Source of the DNA: an uncultured Lachnospiraceae bacterium
GTDB taxonomy: Bacteria > Bacillota > Clostridia > Lachnospirales > Lachnospiraceae
Length of the DNA stretch: 64,000 nt
Direction of reading: 5' to 3'
NCBI GenBank assembly: GCA_910585605.1
Contig: CAJUFL010000014.1
Coordinates: forward strand, 6,119 to 70,118
The translations under genes and the position numbers were made by a program. The notes under the pieces were generated by a model, which searched no databases, was not told the DNA's origin, and was given only the letters and a program-made list of their open reading frames with translations. Shown here piece by piece: positions 27,164 through 37,038 of this stretch (the stretch's first letter is position 1; each line of letters starts with the position of its first letter).

Positions 27164-28531
27164 ATGAAATTATTAAAAATACATTTAACAGCAACACAGA
27201 TTATCATATTAAGTTTTTTGTCAGCAGTTTTGATTGGTGCTTTTTTGTTAAGTCTGCCGGTGGCAGCAGCTAACGGACAGGCAACACCATTTCTTGATGC
27301 TTTGTTTACGTCGGTTACTAGTGTATGTGTAACTGGTCTTGTGGTTGTACCAACAGCAACGCATTGGAGTTTTTTTGGACATATCGTTATTCTGGGCTTA
27401 ATTCAGATAGGTGGTCTCGGAGTGATTGCGATTACGACTACGATTTTGATGATACTGGGGAAAAAGATTTCGCTTAGCAGCCGTATGCTGTTAGGTGCTG
27501 CTTTTAATCTGGACACATTAAAGGGACTGGTTCAGTTTTTAAGGAGGGTATTTAAAGGTACTTTTCTGGTGGAAGGAATCGGGATGCTCTGTTTTTTGCC
27601 CGTTTTTGTACCAGAACATGGTTTGATAAAAGGAATCTGGTTTTCTGTTTTTCATGCAGTATCGGCTTTTTGTAATGCAGGAATTGATTTGGTAGGAGAT
27701 AGCAGTTTCGTGCCATATGCTGATAATTTATGGGTAAATCTTGTAACCATGATGTTGATTATTATGGGAGGGATTGGTTTTGTTGTCTGGTGGGACGTGA
27801 TAGGAGTGCTGAAAAAGAAAAAAAATCTTGAAATCCGAAAAGGATCTGTTTGGCGGAATTTTTCCCTGCATACAAAAATTGTATTAAGTATGACGGTATT
27901 TTTAATTTTTTCCGGAGCCTTTTTCTTTTTCTTATTTGAGTATGATAATCCATTAACTATAGGGAATGACTCGTTGGGACAAAAGCTTTTGGAATCTTTG
28001 TTTCAATCAGTGACAACCAGAACGGCAGGAATTGCGACGATTTCACAAAAAGGGCTCACTACACCTTCCGTCATTACGGCATTGATCCTTATGTTTACAG
28101 GGGGTTCTTCTGTGGGAACTGCCGGTGGAGTTAAGACTACTACCGTTGCAGTTCTAATACTGGCCGTCATTTCTACTGTCCAGGGGCGGGAAGATATAAA
28201 TTGTTTTGGCAGACGTATTTCAGAGAAAACAGTAAGGAAGTCATTATCGATTATATTGATCAGCTTTATCGCCAGCATAGGTGCCATTATTGCAATGCTG
28301 ATATTTGAAAACGGAGACTCTGTTGATATTATCTATGAGGTATACAGTGCACTTGGTACGGTGGGGTTATCGAGAGATTATACGATGTCTATGGGCTTAG
28401 CAGGTAAGCTGATTCTCAGTATCTGCATGTTTTTAGGAAGAATTGGACCTATTACGATGGTGATTGCTTTTACGATGAAAGATACACAGTCTCCCGTGAG
28501 ACTGCCGGAGGAAAAGATAACTGTCGGTTAA
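27164..28531 (+). CDS. ktrB: TrkH/KtrB family potassium uptake protein
   Basis: A 455-residue membrane channel with the four-fold repeated membrane-pore-membrane plan. The selectivity-filter segments are visible: SVCVTGLVV, AFCNAGIDL, TRTAGIAT and ALGTVGLSR. It conducts K+ (Na+-coupled in KtrAB). Length and the small N-terminus fit KtrB rather than the longer proteobacterial TrkH. The gating subunit gene (28693-29355) follows after a structured 160-base spacer, so the two form one system. Ktr systems are commonly controlled by cyclic-di-AMP at the protein level. Confidence 0.92.
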   Translation: MKLLKIHLTATQIIILSFLSAVLIGAFLLSLPVAAANGQATPFLDALFTSVTSVCVTGLVVVPTATHWSFFGHIVILGLIQIGGLGVIAITTTILMILGKKISLSSRMLLGAAFNLDTLKGLVQFLRRVFKGTFLVEGIGMLCFLPVFVPEHGLIKGIWFSVFHAVSAFCNAGIDLVGDSSFVPYADNLWVNLVTMMLIIMGGIGFVVWWDVIGVLKKKKNLEIRKGSVWRNFSLHTKIVLSMTVFLIFSGAFFFFLFEYDNPLTIGNDSLGQKLLESLFQSVTTRTAGIATISQKGLTTPSVITALILMFTGGSSVGTAGGVKTTTVAVLILAVISTVQGREDINCFGRRISEKTVRKSLSIILISFIASIGAIIAMLIFENGDSVDIIYEVYSALGTVGLSRDYTMSMGLAGKLILSICMFLGRIGPITMVIAFTMKDTQSPVRLPEEKITVG

Positions 28532-28539
28532 CAGAGCTT

Positions 28540-28673
28540 GCAAAGCAAAATTGGTTACTGGGTAGTATAAAGTAGATTATAAAATCTGCGAGACGGGAAT
28601 TGCCCGCATTTAAATCTGCTTCACAGATAGGCGGGCAAGTAGGCAATCAATTTTGCAAAGCAAAAATAGTTAC
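28540..28673. repeat. Structured element between ktrB and ktrA
   Basis: Direct repeats TTGCAAAGCAAAA near 28538-28550 and 28653-28665 flank an inverted structure. An outer stem GCAAAATTG (28545-28553) pairs with CAATTTTGC (28648-28656). An inner hairpin pairs TTGCCCGC (28600-28607) with GCGGGCAA (28631-28638), extended by ATCTG/CAGAT. There is no T-run after it, so it is not a simple terminator. It may be a mobile-type repeat or control relative expression of the two subunits. Confidence 0.55.
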
Positions 28674-28692
28674 AAGAGAAAGGATATAGAGT

Positions 28693-29355
28693 ATGAAAAG
28701 GAAAGAAGATAAAAAATCATATGCCGTATTTGGATTGGGGGAATTTGGAAGAAGTGTTGCAGTGGAACTGGCAGCAGCAGGAGCAGAGGTTATGGTTCTT
28801 GATAAAGATGAGGAACAAATATCAGATATTGCAGATAAGGTAACGCTTGCTATGCAGATTGATGCATCGGAAATGCACGCATTGGAAACGCTGGGATTGT
28901 CTAATATGGATGGTGTGATCGTGGCGATGACGGGATGTCTGGATGCCTGTATCATGGCAATTCTGGCAGCGAAGGAAGCCGGTGTGCCATTTGTAATTGC
29001 AAAATCACAGAACGCAACACAGACTACGATTTTTCAAAGGATTGGTGCGGATAAGATCGTGACACCGGAACATGACGGCGGTATACGTCTGGCAAGGAAT
29101 ATTATAGCAGGCAATTTTTTGGATTTCTTTGAATTATCAAACCGTCTCCGCATGGTGGAGATGGCGATTAAAAAAGAGTGGGCAGGTAAAAGTTTAAAGC
29201 AGCTTTCTCTTCGAAAGAGACATAAGATTAATGTAATAGCGATAAGGCAGGATGGGGAACTGACAACAGATATAGATCCGGATGCTCCTTTAAGGGAAGA
29301 AGATACTATTTTAATAATAGTTGATAAAAAATATATTCAAGAGTTACTAACTTAG
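28693..29355 (+). CDS. ktrA: TrkA/KtrA family potassium channel regulator
   Basis: A 220-residue RCK protein. The N-terminal Rossmann nucleotide-binding motif is VFGLGEFGRSVAVEL with the acidic D of VLDKDEEQ, followed by a C-terminal RCK_C (TrkA_C) domain after residue 135. It binds ATP, ADP or NAD(H), and the C-domain of this family often binds cyclic-di-AMP, to gate the KtrB channel. GAAAGGATA precedes the ATG. The next gene starts 15 bases later, so transcription continues into the methyltransferase/MTHFR gene. Confidence 0.93.
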   Translation: MKRKEDKKSYAVFGLGEFGRSVAVELAAAGAEVMVLDKDEEQISDIADKVTLAMQIDASEMHALETLGLSNMDGVIVAMTGCLDACIMAILAAKEAGVPFVIAKSQNATQTTIFQRIGADKIVTPEHDGGIRLARNIIAGNFLDFFELSNRLRMVEMAIKKEWAGKSLKQLSLRKRHKINVIAIRQDGELTTDIDPDAPLREEDTILIIVDKKYIQELLT

Positions 29356-29370
29356 GAGGTTGAAAAGCTG

Positions 29371-31182
29371 ATGATGCCGGTAACAGATTTACAGGATATT
29401 CTGAAAAAACAGGTTGTATTGATGGACGGTGCAATGGGAACATATTATAGCAGAATACATCCGGAAGGAGGAGAGGCGGAAAGTGCAAATATTACGCACC
29501 CGGATTGGATTAAAGATATTCATAAAAAATATATTCTTGCGGGTGCAAAACTCATTAGAACCAATACTTTTGCAGTTAACCATATGTTGTTCAGGCAAGA
29601 AGAGATAGAGGATAATCTGATTGCGGCAGTAAAGAATGCAAAGGATGCGGTAAAGGAAGCAGGTGCCCCAATATGGATTGCTGGCTCTATCGGACCTGTC
29701 CGCTGTGATAATGAACAGGAAGAAGAAAAGGTTTTTGAGGAGTATCAATATATCTGTAATGTTCTGGCAGGACAGGGAATCCGCATTTTTATACTGGAAA
29801 CTTTTGCGGATACTGCAATGGTTATAAGGATTGCAGAGTATATTAAAAAATTAGCTGCCGATACCCTGTTGGAAGACGTATTTGTAATGGCTCAGTTTTC
29901 TGTGAATCGTATGGGATATACCAAGTATGGATACAGTATGCAGAGATTGGTAAATGAATTGGAGAACCAAACGGTTTTGTCAGGTTTTGGTTTTAACTGT
30001 GGCATTGGGGCGGCACATATGAATAAGTTGTTAACGAAAATTACGTTTTCAAAAGATTGTACATTAAGTGTTTTGCCAAATGCAGGGTATGAGCATATTT
30101 TGCGGGGAAGGCAGTTGTTCATAGATAATCCTTCGTATTATGCTTCTATTATGGAGCAGGTTTTGTCAAGTGGTGTGAACCTGATTGGCGGCTGTTGTGG
30201 AACTACACCGGAATATATTAAGGCATTATCGGAGATGTTAGGTGAGAAAAAGAGTCCTGTAAACAAAAGGATTATGCCGGTAGTGGGAAAAACAGTGTGT
30301 GCAGAACCGCCTCATCCATTTATGGAAAAGCTAAACAGGGGAGACAGGGTATATGCAGTGGAAATTGATTCTCCATTTGATCAGAAAGCAGACAAATTCT
30401 TAGAGGCGGCGTGTCGTCTGCGTGAAAATAATGTGGATATGATTACCATTTCTGATTCTCCAATGGCAAGGTCCAGGGCGGGGTCCTTTGAAATGGGGGT
30501 TTTTATTGCTAATAAAACAGGGGGATGTGTAATGCCTCACATATGCTGTAGGGACAGGAATCTGATTGCATTGCGTTCCACTATACTTGGCGGATATATT
30601 AATGGAATTCGTGATATGCTGATCGTTACAGGAGATCCGGTGGCAAGAGATGACCAAAATATCATTTCAGGGGTATTTGATGTGAATTCCATCAAACTGA
30701 TGGAATATGTCAAGAATATGAATCAGGAAATTTTTATGGAGGATCCGGTTTATTATGGAGGTGCCCTTAATTATGCAGGAGTTAATATAGAAGCGATTGT
30801 GGACAGGATGGAGAAAAAAATGGCGGCAGGATGCAGTTATTTTCTTACCCAGCCTGTGTATTCCGATTCGGATATTAACAGAGTAAGAGAATTGAAGAAA
30901 CGGACTAATGCCAAAATTCTTCTTGGGATTATGCCGCTTGTAAGTTATAAAAATGCACTGTTTATGAAAAATGAACTGCCAGGGATTGATGTTCCAGATG
31001 AGATTGTCGATAGTTATTATCCTGACATGAATCGGGAACAAGCGGAAGAGACGGCTGTAAGATTAAGTGTAGAAATTGGCTGTAAGGCTTCAGATTTTGC
31101 AGACGGATATTATTTTATGACTCCATTTAACAGGGTTTCATTAGTGAATAGGATTATTAATAGATTGAGGGAATGCAAATGA
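29371..31182 (+). CDS. Bifunctional homocysteine S-methyltransferase / methylenetetrahydrofolate reductase
   Basis: A 603-residue fusion like B. subtilis YitJ. Residues 1-295 are the homocysteine methyltransferase barrel (LMDGAMGTYYSR; zinc ligands in GFNCGIG and IGGCCGTTPEY). From about residue 310 comes the FAD-dependent MTHFR barrel, ending in YFLTQPVYSD. Together they would reduce methylene-THF and pass the methyl group to homocysteine. Unusually, no S-box riboswitch precedes it, because it lies 15 bases behind ktrA. Its stop overlaps the next start as ATGA. Two ATGs are adjacent at the start; the first is given. Confidence 0.93.
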   Translation: MMPVTDLQDILKKQVVLMDGAMGTYYSRIHPEGGEAESANITHPDWIKDIHKKYILAGAKLIRTNTFAVNHMLFRQEEIEDNLIAAVKNAKDAVKEAGAPIWIAGSIGPVRCDNEQEEEKVFEEYQYICNVLAGQGIRIFILETFADTAMVIRIAEYIKKLAADTLLEDVFVMAQFSVNRMGYTKYGYSMQRLVNELENQTVLSGFGFNCGIGAAHMNKLLTKITFSKDCTLSVLPNAGYEHILRGRQLFIDNPSYYASIMEQVLSSGVNLIGGCCGTTPEYIKALSEMLGEKKSPVNKRIMPVVGKTVCAEPPHPFMEKLNRGDRVYAVEIDSPFDQKADKFLEAACRLRENNVDMITISDSPMARSRAGSFEMGVFIANKTGGCVMPHICCRDRNLIALRSTILGGYINGIRDMLIVTGDPVARDDQNIISGVFDVNSIKLMEYVKNMNQEIFMEDPVYYGGALNYAGVNIEAIVDRMEKKMAAGCSYFLTQPVYSDSDINRVRELKKRTNAKILLGIMPLVSYKNALFMKNELPGIDVPDEIVDSYYPDMNREQAEETAVRLSVEIGCKASDFADGYYFMTPFNRVSLVNRIINRLRECK

Positions 31183-31883
31183 GCACTTTTGTAGAGTTTA
31201 AGAATGTGAGTAAATGTTATCATACCGGAGAAGTTTCCATTCACGCACTAAAGGATGTTAATTTTGAAATTGAGCAGGGGGAATTTTGTATTATTGTAGG
31301 AGCTTCCGGAGCAGGGAAAACAACAATTCTCAATATTTTAGGAGGAATGGATACCCTGACAAGTGGGGAGGTATCGTTAGACGGTAGGCAGATATCAGCA
31401 ATGAACAAAAAAGAATTGACCACCTATCGCCGGTATGATGTAGGATTTGTATTCCAGTTTTATAATCTGGTGGGAAATCTCACGGCATTGGAAAATGTGG
31501 AACTTGCCTCCCAGATTTGTAAAAATCCACTGGATGCGGCAATGGTATTAGAAGAGGTGGGTTTAAAGGAAAGAATGTCTAATTTTCCCGCACAGCTTTC
31601 CGGCGGGGAGCAGCAAAGAGTGGCAATTGCAAGAGCACTGGCCAAAAATCCTAAGCTCTTGCTTTGTGACGAGCCCACAGGAGCATTAGATTACCGGACC
31701 GGAAAGTCGGTGTTGAAGCTTTTGCAGGATACTTGCAAAAATACAGGAACTACAGTGGTTGTCATTACACATAATCAGGCATTAACGGCAATGGCAGACC
31801 GTATTATCGTAGTTAAGAGTGGGAAAATCGCAGAGATGAGGATGAATGAACAGCCTATGGATGTATCAGAGCTGGAATGGTGA
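31179..31883 (+). CDS. ABC transporter ATP-binding protein (MacB/LolD type)
   Basis: A 234-residue ATPase with Walker A GASGAGKTT, signature LSGGEQQRVAIARAL and Walker B LLLCDEPTGALD, the LolD/MacB subclass pattern. An ATG at 31173 is in frame, but GAGGGA at 31167-31172 is ideally spaced for the ATG at 31179, which overlaps the preceding stop (ATGA). It energises the large FtsX-type permease encoded 4 bases downstream. The substrate is unknown; such pairs act in peptide resistance, lipid movement or cell-wall hydrolase control. Confidence 0.92.
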   Translation: MSTFVEFKNVSKCYHTGEVSIHALKDVNFEIEQGEFCIIVGASGAGKTTILNILGGMDTLTSGEVSLDGRQISAMNKKELTTYRRYDVGFVFQFYNLVGNLTALENVELASQICKNPLDAAMVLEEVGLKERMSNFPAQLSGGEQQRVAIARALAKNPKLLLCDEPTGALDYRTGKSVLKLLQDTCKNTGTTVVVITHNQALTAMADRIIVVKSGKIAEMRMNEQPMDVSELEW

Positions 31884-31887
31884 CAGA

Positions 31888-34800
31888 ATGAACAAGGGAA
31901 TGATAAAATCCACAATCCGTGAAATAAAAGGAAGCTTTGGAAGATATATGGCGATTTTGTTGATCGTCGCTCTTGGTGTGGGCTTTTTTTCAGGTTTGCA
32001 GGTAGCGTATGATGCAATGGTTTATACAGCGGATGCTTATCTGGATGATTTGAATTTCTTTGATTACCGTCTGCTTTCCACATTGGGATTTGATGAGGAA
32101 ACGGCAGATGTGCTTGCAAAAGAGGAGGGTGTTCTGGCAGCAGAAGGATCAAAGAGTGCAGATGTTTTGATTGCGGAGGCTGACGGTACAGAAAGAGTGG
32201 TTAAAACAATATCCTTTCCTCAAAAGGTAAATACGCTGGATTTAACTGCGGGGAGAATGCCGGAAGCGGAAAATGAATGTGTTGTGGACAGGCATGCGTA
32301 TAGTGAAGCAGATATCGGAAGAAAATTAACCATAGCTGAATCGAATGAAAAAGAAGATCAGGATAAATTTTCGGTAAAAGAATATACGATTGTAGGGATC
32401 GTAAGATCTCCGCTTTATATACACTATGACCGGGGAAATACTTCTGTTGGTGACGGAGCGATAGATGGTTTTGTTTATTTGATGAAGGAAGCCTATGATA
32501 TGGACTATGATACGGAAATCTATATTGCTTTCGATAAAGATGCAGCTATCTATTCAGAAGAATATGACAATCTGATGGATTCCAGAGAAGAAGAATGGAA
32601 GGAAATCTGCCAGAGGGAGGCGGACTTTAGATATCATCGTATTTATACAGAGGCACAGGAAGAGATTGAAGATGCGGATACGACATTACAGGAGAAAAAG
32701 GCTGATGGGGAGAAAGAATTAGCAGAGGCACGGGATACGCTTACTGATGGAGAAAATGAAATTGCAAATGGGAAAAATGCAATCAGTGAAGCAAAACGAA
32801 CGTTATCAGACAACAAAGACACATTGGAGGAAAAGGAAGAAGAATATAAGAAAGGTCTTAAAGTATATAAGAAAAATAAAGCAGTCTATGATAAGGGGAA
32901 AAAGGCATATGACAAGGGAGTAAATACCTATAACACGCAGTATGCGGAGTATGAAAAAAATCTTACTGCTTATGAAGCCAATCAAAAAGCTTATGACAGA
33001 AGTGAGCAGGAATATGCCAAAGCCAAGGAACAATATGAAAGCGGGAAAGCATATTTAAGTGAGCAGGAGCAGAAGGTAAAAGAGCAGGAATTTGCAGCAT
33101 GGAGAGCAACATTAGATGCGACAGGGAGTACATTGGCGGGTGTAAAATCGCAGTTAGATGCGGGAGCTGTGGAATTAAAGGAAGCAAAGAAAAACATTGA
33201 TACTGAGGGGAAAAAACTGAGCAAGGCCGATAAACAGTTAAAAAAGGCAAAAAAAGAACTGGACGAAGCAGGTATCAAAATTGAAGAAGCAAAAAAACAG
33301 TTTTCCCAGGCCGAAAGACAGATTTCAGAAAAGGAAAGGGAGTTGGTGTCTGCCGAAAAAGAGCTTGCCAATGGGCGGATAGAATATGATGATGCCAAAA
33401 AGGAATATGATGAAAAGATAGCGGATGCAGGGAAAGAAATTGCAGATGCAAGAGAAGAACTTAAAAATTTGGAAAAACCGGAAAGCTATGTATTAGGCAG
33501 GGAAACCAATACAGGATATGCAGGTTTTGATAATGATGCCCAGATTGTCAAGGGAATCGCAAAGGTATTTCCAATCTTTTTTTTCCTGGTAGCAGCACTG
33601 GTATGTATGACTACCATGGCAAGGATGATGGAAGAACAGCGTACCCAGATTGGAGTGTTAAAGGCTCTGGGATATTCTAATGCAGCGATTATAGGGAAAT
33701 ATATGGTGTATTCAGGAAGTGGGGCATTGATGGGTGCAGTCGGTGGTTATTTTGCAGGCACATGGACATTTTCAATCGTTATATGGAATGCATATAAAAT
33801 GATGTATGATATGGGTTCCCTGCATTATGTATTGAACAGTGGACTGGCAGTTATTTCTGTTTTAGTGGCACTTTTATGCTCTGCGGGAACCACATTCGTA
33901 GTGTGCTATCAGGAACTGCGGGAAATGGCGGCGGCATTGATGAGACCGAAGACGCCCAAAGCAGGTAAAAGGGTGCTGTTAGAAAAGATTCCTTTTATCT
34001 GGAAACATTTAAAATTTTTAGATAAAGTATCAGTACGGAATCTTTTCCGCTATAAAAGGCGGTTTTTTATGATGATTATCGGAATCAGTGGGTGTACAGC
34101 ATTACTTGTTACAGGAATGGGTGTGCGGGATTCTATAGCAAATATTGCAGATACCCAGTTTGAACAAATATTTATTTATGATATAGCAGCAGATATCAGG
34201 GAAGAAGAGGTCAAGGTTCCGGATATAAAGGAGTCTCTTTTGATTGCAGGGAAGAGTGTGGATTTACAGACTGGCGGGGAAGTAAAGAGTGTTTATCTGA
34301 TGGTTCCTGACGAAAAAGAAAGATTTTCTTCATATGTAGATTTGCATACAGAAGAAGGGGAACAGATTGATTTTCCGGAAAACGGCAAGGCAGTGATTTC
34401 TTCTAAACTGGCAGAGAATTATGGTATTGGCGTGGGGGACACTGTTACCCTGCAAAACAGTGATTTAAAGGGTGGAACCGTTATGGTAAGCGGCATTTAC
34501 CAGAATTATTTTAATCATTATGTAATCATGACCCCTGTTACGTATGAACAGCTTTTTAAAGAAAAGACTGAATACAATGAAATGTATGTAAATATTGAGG
34601 AGAATGCAGATGTGTATGCGGTTGCTTCTGCTCTGATGAAAGAGGAAGACGTCAGTATGGTAACAGTCAGTGCGGACATTAAAAAGAGGGTATCTGATAT
34701 GATGGGCAGTCTGGATTATGTTGTAATTCTCGTAATTATCTGTGCCGCCATGCTTGCATTTATTGTAATATACAACCTCAATAATATTAATATTACGGAG

Positions 34801-35112
34801 AGGATACGGGAAATTGCAACGATTAAGGTGCTTGGATTTTATAAGGAAGAAACCAATTCTTATATTTTCAGGGAAAACACCGTATTAACATTGTTTGGCA
34901 GTCTTGTGGGTATTTTACTGGGACATTACCTGCACCGGTTTGTTATGAGCCAGATTAAGATTGATGCAGTGGCGTTTGATGTGCGTGTTACAGGTCTCAG
35001 TTTTATCCTGAGCATCATCCTGACACTTTTATTTAATCAGATTGTGAATCTTTTTATGTCAAAGAAGCTTGAGAATATAGATATGGCAGAATCTCTTAAG
35101 TCAGTAGAATAA
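31888..35112 (+). CDS. FtsX-like ABC permease with long extracellular coiled coil
   Basis: A 1074-residue permease. After one membrane segment (YMAILLIVALGVGFFSGL) and a MacB-like periplasmic domain, residues about 250-540 are a long charged coiled coil rich in K, E, A and regularly spaced Y (for example KKAYDKGVNTYNTQYAEYEK). Two FtsX membrane bundles follow (residues about 560-690 and 940-1060), with a second extracellular domain between. The coiled coil would project far into the cell wall. The frame is open from 31846, but the ATG at 31888 lies 4 bases after the ATPase stop and gives the normal MNKGMIKSTIREIKGS start. Confidence 0.88.
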   Translation: MNKGMIKSTIREIKGSFGRYMAILLIVALGVGFFSGLQVAYDAMVYTADAYLDDLNFFDYRLLSTLGFDEETADVLAKEEGVLAAEGSKSADVLIAEADGTERVVKTISFPQKVNTLDLTAGRMPEAENECVVDRHAYSEADIGRKLTIAESNEKEDQDKFSVKEYTIVGIVRSPLYIHYDRGNTSVGDGAIDGFVYLMKEAYDMDYDTEIYIAFDKDAAIYSEEYDNLMDSREEEWKEICQREADFRYHRIYTEAQEEIEDADTTLQEKKADGEKELAEARDTLTDGENEIANGKNAISEAKRTLSDNKDTLEEKEEEYKKGLKVYKKNKAVYDKGKKAYDKGVNTYNTQYAEYEKNLTAYEANQKAYDRSEQEYAKAKEQYESGKAYLSEQEQKVKEQEFAAWRATLDATGSTLAGVKSQLDAGAVELKEAKKNIDTEGKKLSKADKQLKKAKKELDEAGIKIEEAKKQFSQAERQISEKERELVSAEKELANGRIEYDDAKKEYDEKIADAGKEIADAREELKNLEKPESYVLGRETNTGYAGFDNDAQIVKGIAKVFPIFFFLVAALVCMTTMARMMEEQRTQIGVLKALGYSNAAIIGKYMVYSGSGALMGAVGGYFAGTWTFSIVIWNAYKMMYDMGSLHYVLNSGLAVISVLVALLCSAGTTFVVCYQELREMAAALMRPKTPKAGKRVLLEKIPFIWKHLKFLDKVSVRNLFRYKRRFFMMIIGISGCTALLVTGMGVRDSIANIADTQFEQIFIYDIAADIREEEVKVPDIKESLLIAGKSVDLQTGGEVKSVYLMVPDEKERFSSYVDLHTEEGEQIDFPENGKAVISSKLAENYGIGVGDTVTLQNSDLKGGTVMVSGIYQNYFNHYVIMTPVTYEQLFKEKTEYNEMYVNIEENADVYAVASALMKEEDVSMVTVSADIKKRVSDMMGSLDYVVILVIICAAMLAFIVIYNLNNINITERIREIATIKVLGFYKEETNSYIFRENTVLTLFGSLVGILLGHYLHRFVMSQIKIDAVAFDVRVTGLSFILSIILTLLFNQIVNLFMSKKLENIDMAESLKSVE

Positions 35113-35253
35113 TCCTGTACGCTTTTATAGGCAGAGGAAGAAGAACAGGTATATTTTACAGGAAATAGGGATATACATGAAACAACAGACATTTTTCAGA
35201 ACCGCATAAAGTTTATGTAGACGAAAACGTAAAAGGAATGAAGGTGTCAGGGA

Positions 35254-36936
35254 ATGAATGTTTCAGAGATTATTAAGAGATTGGATGATTTTGTCTGGGG
35301 ACCGCTGATGCTGGTCTTACTGGTGGGAACCGGTATTTTTCTGACGATCCGCACAGGTTTTCTGCCATGGAGGAATCTTCCGTATGCACTAAAAAGCACT
35401 TTAAGTAAGAAAGCACGTACTAAAGGCAGTGGAGAGGGGGATGTCTCTCCGTTTTCCGCACTTACCACAGCATTGGCAGCGACGATTGGTACAGGTAATA
35501 TAGTAGGGGTGGCAACGGCAATGGTGTCCGGAGGTCCAGGAGCATTGGTCTGGATGTGGATTTCTGCCTGTTTTGGTCTGGCATCTAAGTTTTCCGAGTG
35601 TATGCTTGCCATTAAGTATCGTGAGATAAATGATAGGGGAGAAATGTCAGGCGGCCCCATGTATACCATGAGAAAGGCATTTAGGCATAAGACATTTGGA
35701 AAGCTCTTTGGCTGGCTGTTTGCATTTTTTACTGTCATGGCATCCTTTGGTATCGGTAACATGACACAGGCAAATTCTATAGCATCAGCTTTACATGAAA
35801 CGTTTCATTTCCCTACAAAGATGATTGGAATTATCATTACGGTTCTTGTCCTGTTTATTATTGTGGGCGGGATTCAGACAATTTCAAAGATATCTTCCAT
35901 CATAGTGCCTATTATGGCGGTCTTTTATGTGGTTGCAGGCATTATTGTAATAGCAGGTAATATAGAAAATATACCTTCCGGCATCGCTGCTGTTTTTTCA
36001 ATGGCATTCAGCGTGAAGGCAGTGACCGGTGGAGCTCTGGGTACGGTTGTGGCTTCTATGATGGGAGCGGTGCGTTATGGTATTGCCCGTGGGATATTTT
36101 CCAATGAAGCAGGCATGGGTTCAGCTGCAATTACGGCAGCAGCAGCGGCTACGGATTATCCGGTCCGGCAGGGTTATATCAATATGACAGGAACCTTTTG
36201 GGATACTATTGTTGTATGTACGATTACAGGATTGGCGATTGCCTCGTCCGGAGTACTGGGCATGACGACACAAAAAGCGGCAGGTACATATGCAGTAGCA
36301 GGAAGTCAGATGATAACCGAGGTATCCTATGATGGGAAGAAATGCATAAATGTATATGACATGGAGATAGATGGAAGAAGAGTTATATTGAGGGATAAGA
36401 ATCATATACCCCTTATGCTGACACCGTATAAGGGAAGCTATGAAAAAGCCGCTTCCGGTGTGGAAAAGGCAGTTATTACAAATGGTGTTATGATGGGTAC
36501 ATGGGAGGGAGATGACCGGAATCTTTATCATTTTGGAAGGGATGGAAGTTATGTATGTGATGAATTGATAAAGGGGGCGTCCCTGACTATCCAGTCTTTT
36601 ACAACAGTGCTGGGGAAAGCCGGTGGCTGGGTTATATCTGTGGGAATTGCGTTGTTTGCGTTTTCCACCATACTTGGATGGGAATATCAGGGAGAGAAAG
36701 CCTTTGAATATATGATGGGGACATATCGGTATAATATGGTATACCGGATTGGATTTTCGCTTATTGCATACATAGGAGCAACACAGGCACTGGAACTTGT
36801 CTGGAATCTGTCGGATATTGCCAATGCCCTGATGGCAGTTCCGAACCTGATCTGCCTGCTGGTCCTTAGCGGAGAAATCGCGAAAGAGATGAAGGCCTTT
36901 CAGAAAGTGATTGACGCAGAAAGAACCTTTAAATAA
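35254..36936 (+). CDS. Sodium:alanine/glycine symporter family protein (AGCS) with an insert
   Basis: A 560-residue Na+-coupled amino-acid carrier. Family motifs are clear: FSALTTALAATIGTGNIVGVATA, GGPGALVWMW, GPMYTMRKAF and the NEAGMGSA segment. The usual family length is about 450-490 residues; here an extra hydrophilic stretch of some 85 residues lies at about 357-443, between two membrane segments. AAGGTGTCAGGGA precedes the ATG. Single gene, convergent with the asparagine synthetase. Alanine, glycine or D-alanine are the family substrates. Confidence 0.9.
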   Translation: MNVSEIIKRLDDFVWGPLMLVLLVGTGIFLTIRTGFLPWRNLPYALKSTLSKKARTKGSGEGDVSPFSALTTALAATIGTGNIVGVATAMVSGGPGALVWMWISACFGLASKFSECMLAIKYREINDRGEMSGGPMYTMRKAFRHKTFGKLFGWLFAFFTVMASFGIGNMTQANSIASALHETFHFPTKMIGIIITVLVLFIIVGGIQTISKISSIIVPIMAVFYVVAGIIVIAGNIENIPSGIAAVFSMAFSVKAVTGGALGTVVASMMGAVRYGIARGIFSNEAGMGSAAITAAAAATDYPVRQGYINMTGTFWDTIVVCTITGLAIASSGVLGMTTQKAAGTYAVAGSQMITEVSYDGKKCINVYDMEIDGRRVILRDKNHIPLMLTPYKGSYEKAASGVEKAVITNGVMMGTWEGDDRNLYHFGRDGSYVCDELIKGASLTIQSFTTVLGKAGGWVISVGIALFAFSTILGWEYQGEKAFEYMMGTYRYNMVYRIGFSLIAYIGATQALELVWNLSDIANALMAVPNLICLLVLSGEIAKEMKAFQKVIDAERTFK

Positions 36937-36965
36937 GAACAATTTATAGCATTGTTTGGATATTA

Positions 36966-37013
36966 TAATGGCACGCTGCTGGCAAAATATGAGTTGCCGG
37001 TACCGTGCCATTA
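36966..37013. terminator. Hairpin between convergent symporter and asnB genes
   Basis: TAATGGCACG (36966-36975) pairs perfectly with CGTGCCATTA (37004-37013), with an inner stem GGCAA/TTGCC. No T-run on either side, so termination is only likely from position. Confidence 0.4.
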
Positions 37014-37038
37014 AAAGATGGTGTGTTATGAAGACATA

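Noticed and set aside
29340..29371. Possible S-box (SAM) riboswitch before the methyltransferase/MTHFR gene
   Set aside because: Only 15 bases separate it from ktrA; no room for a riboswitch.
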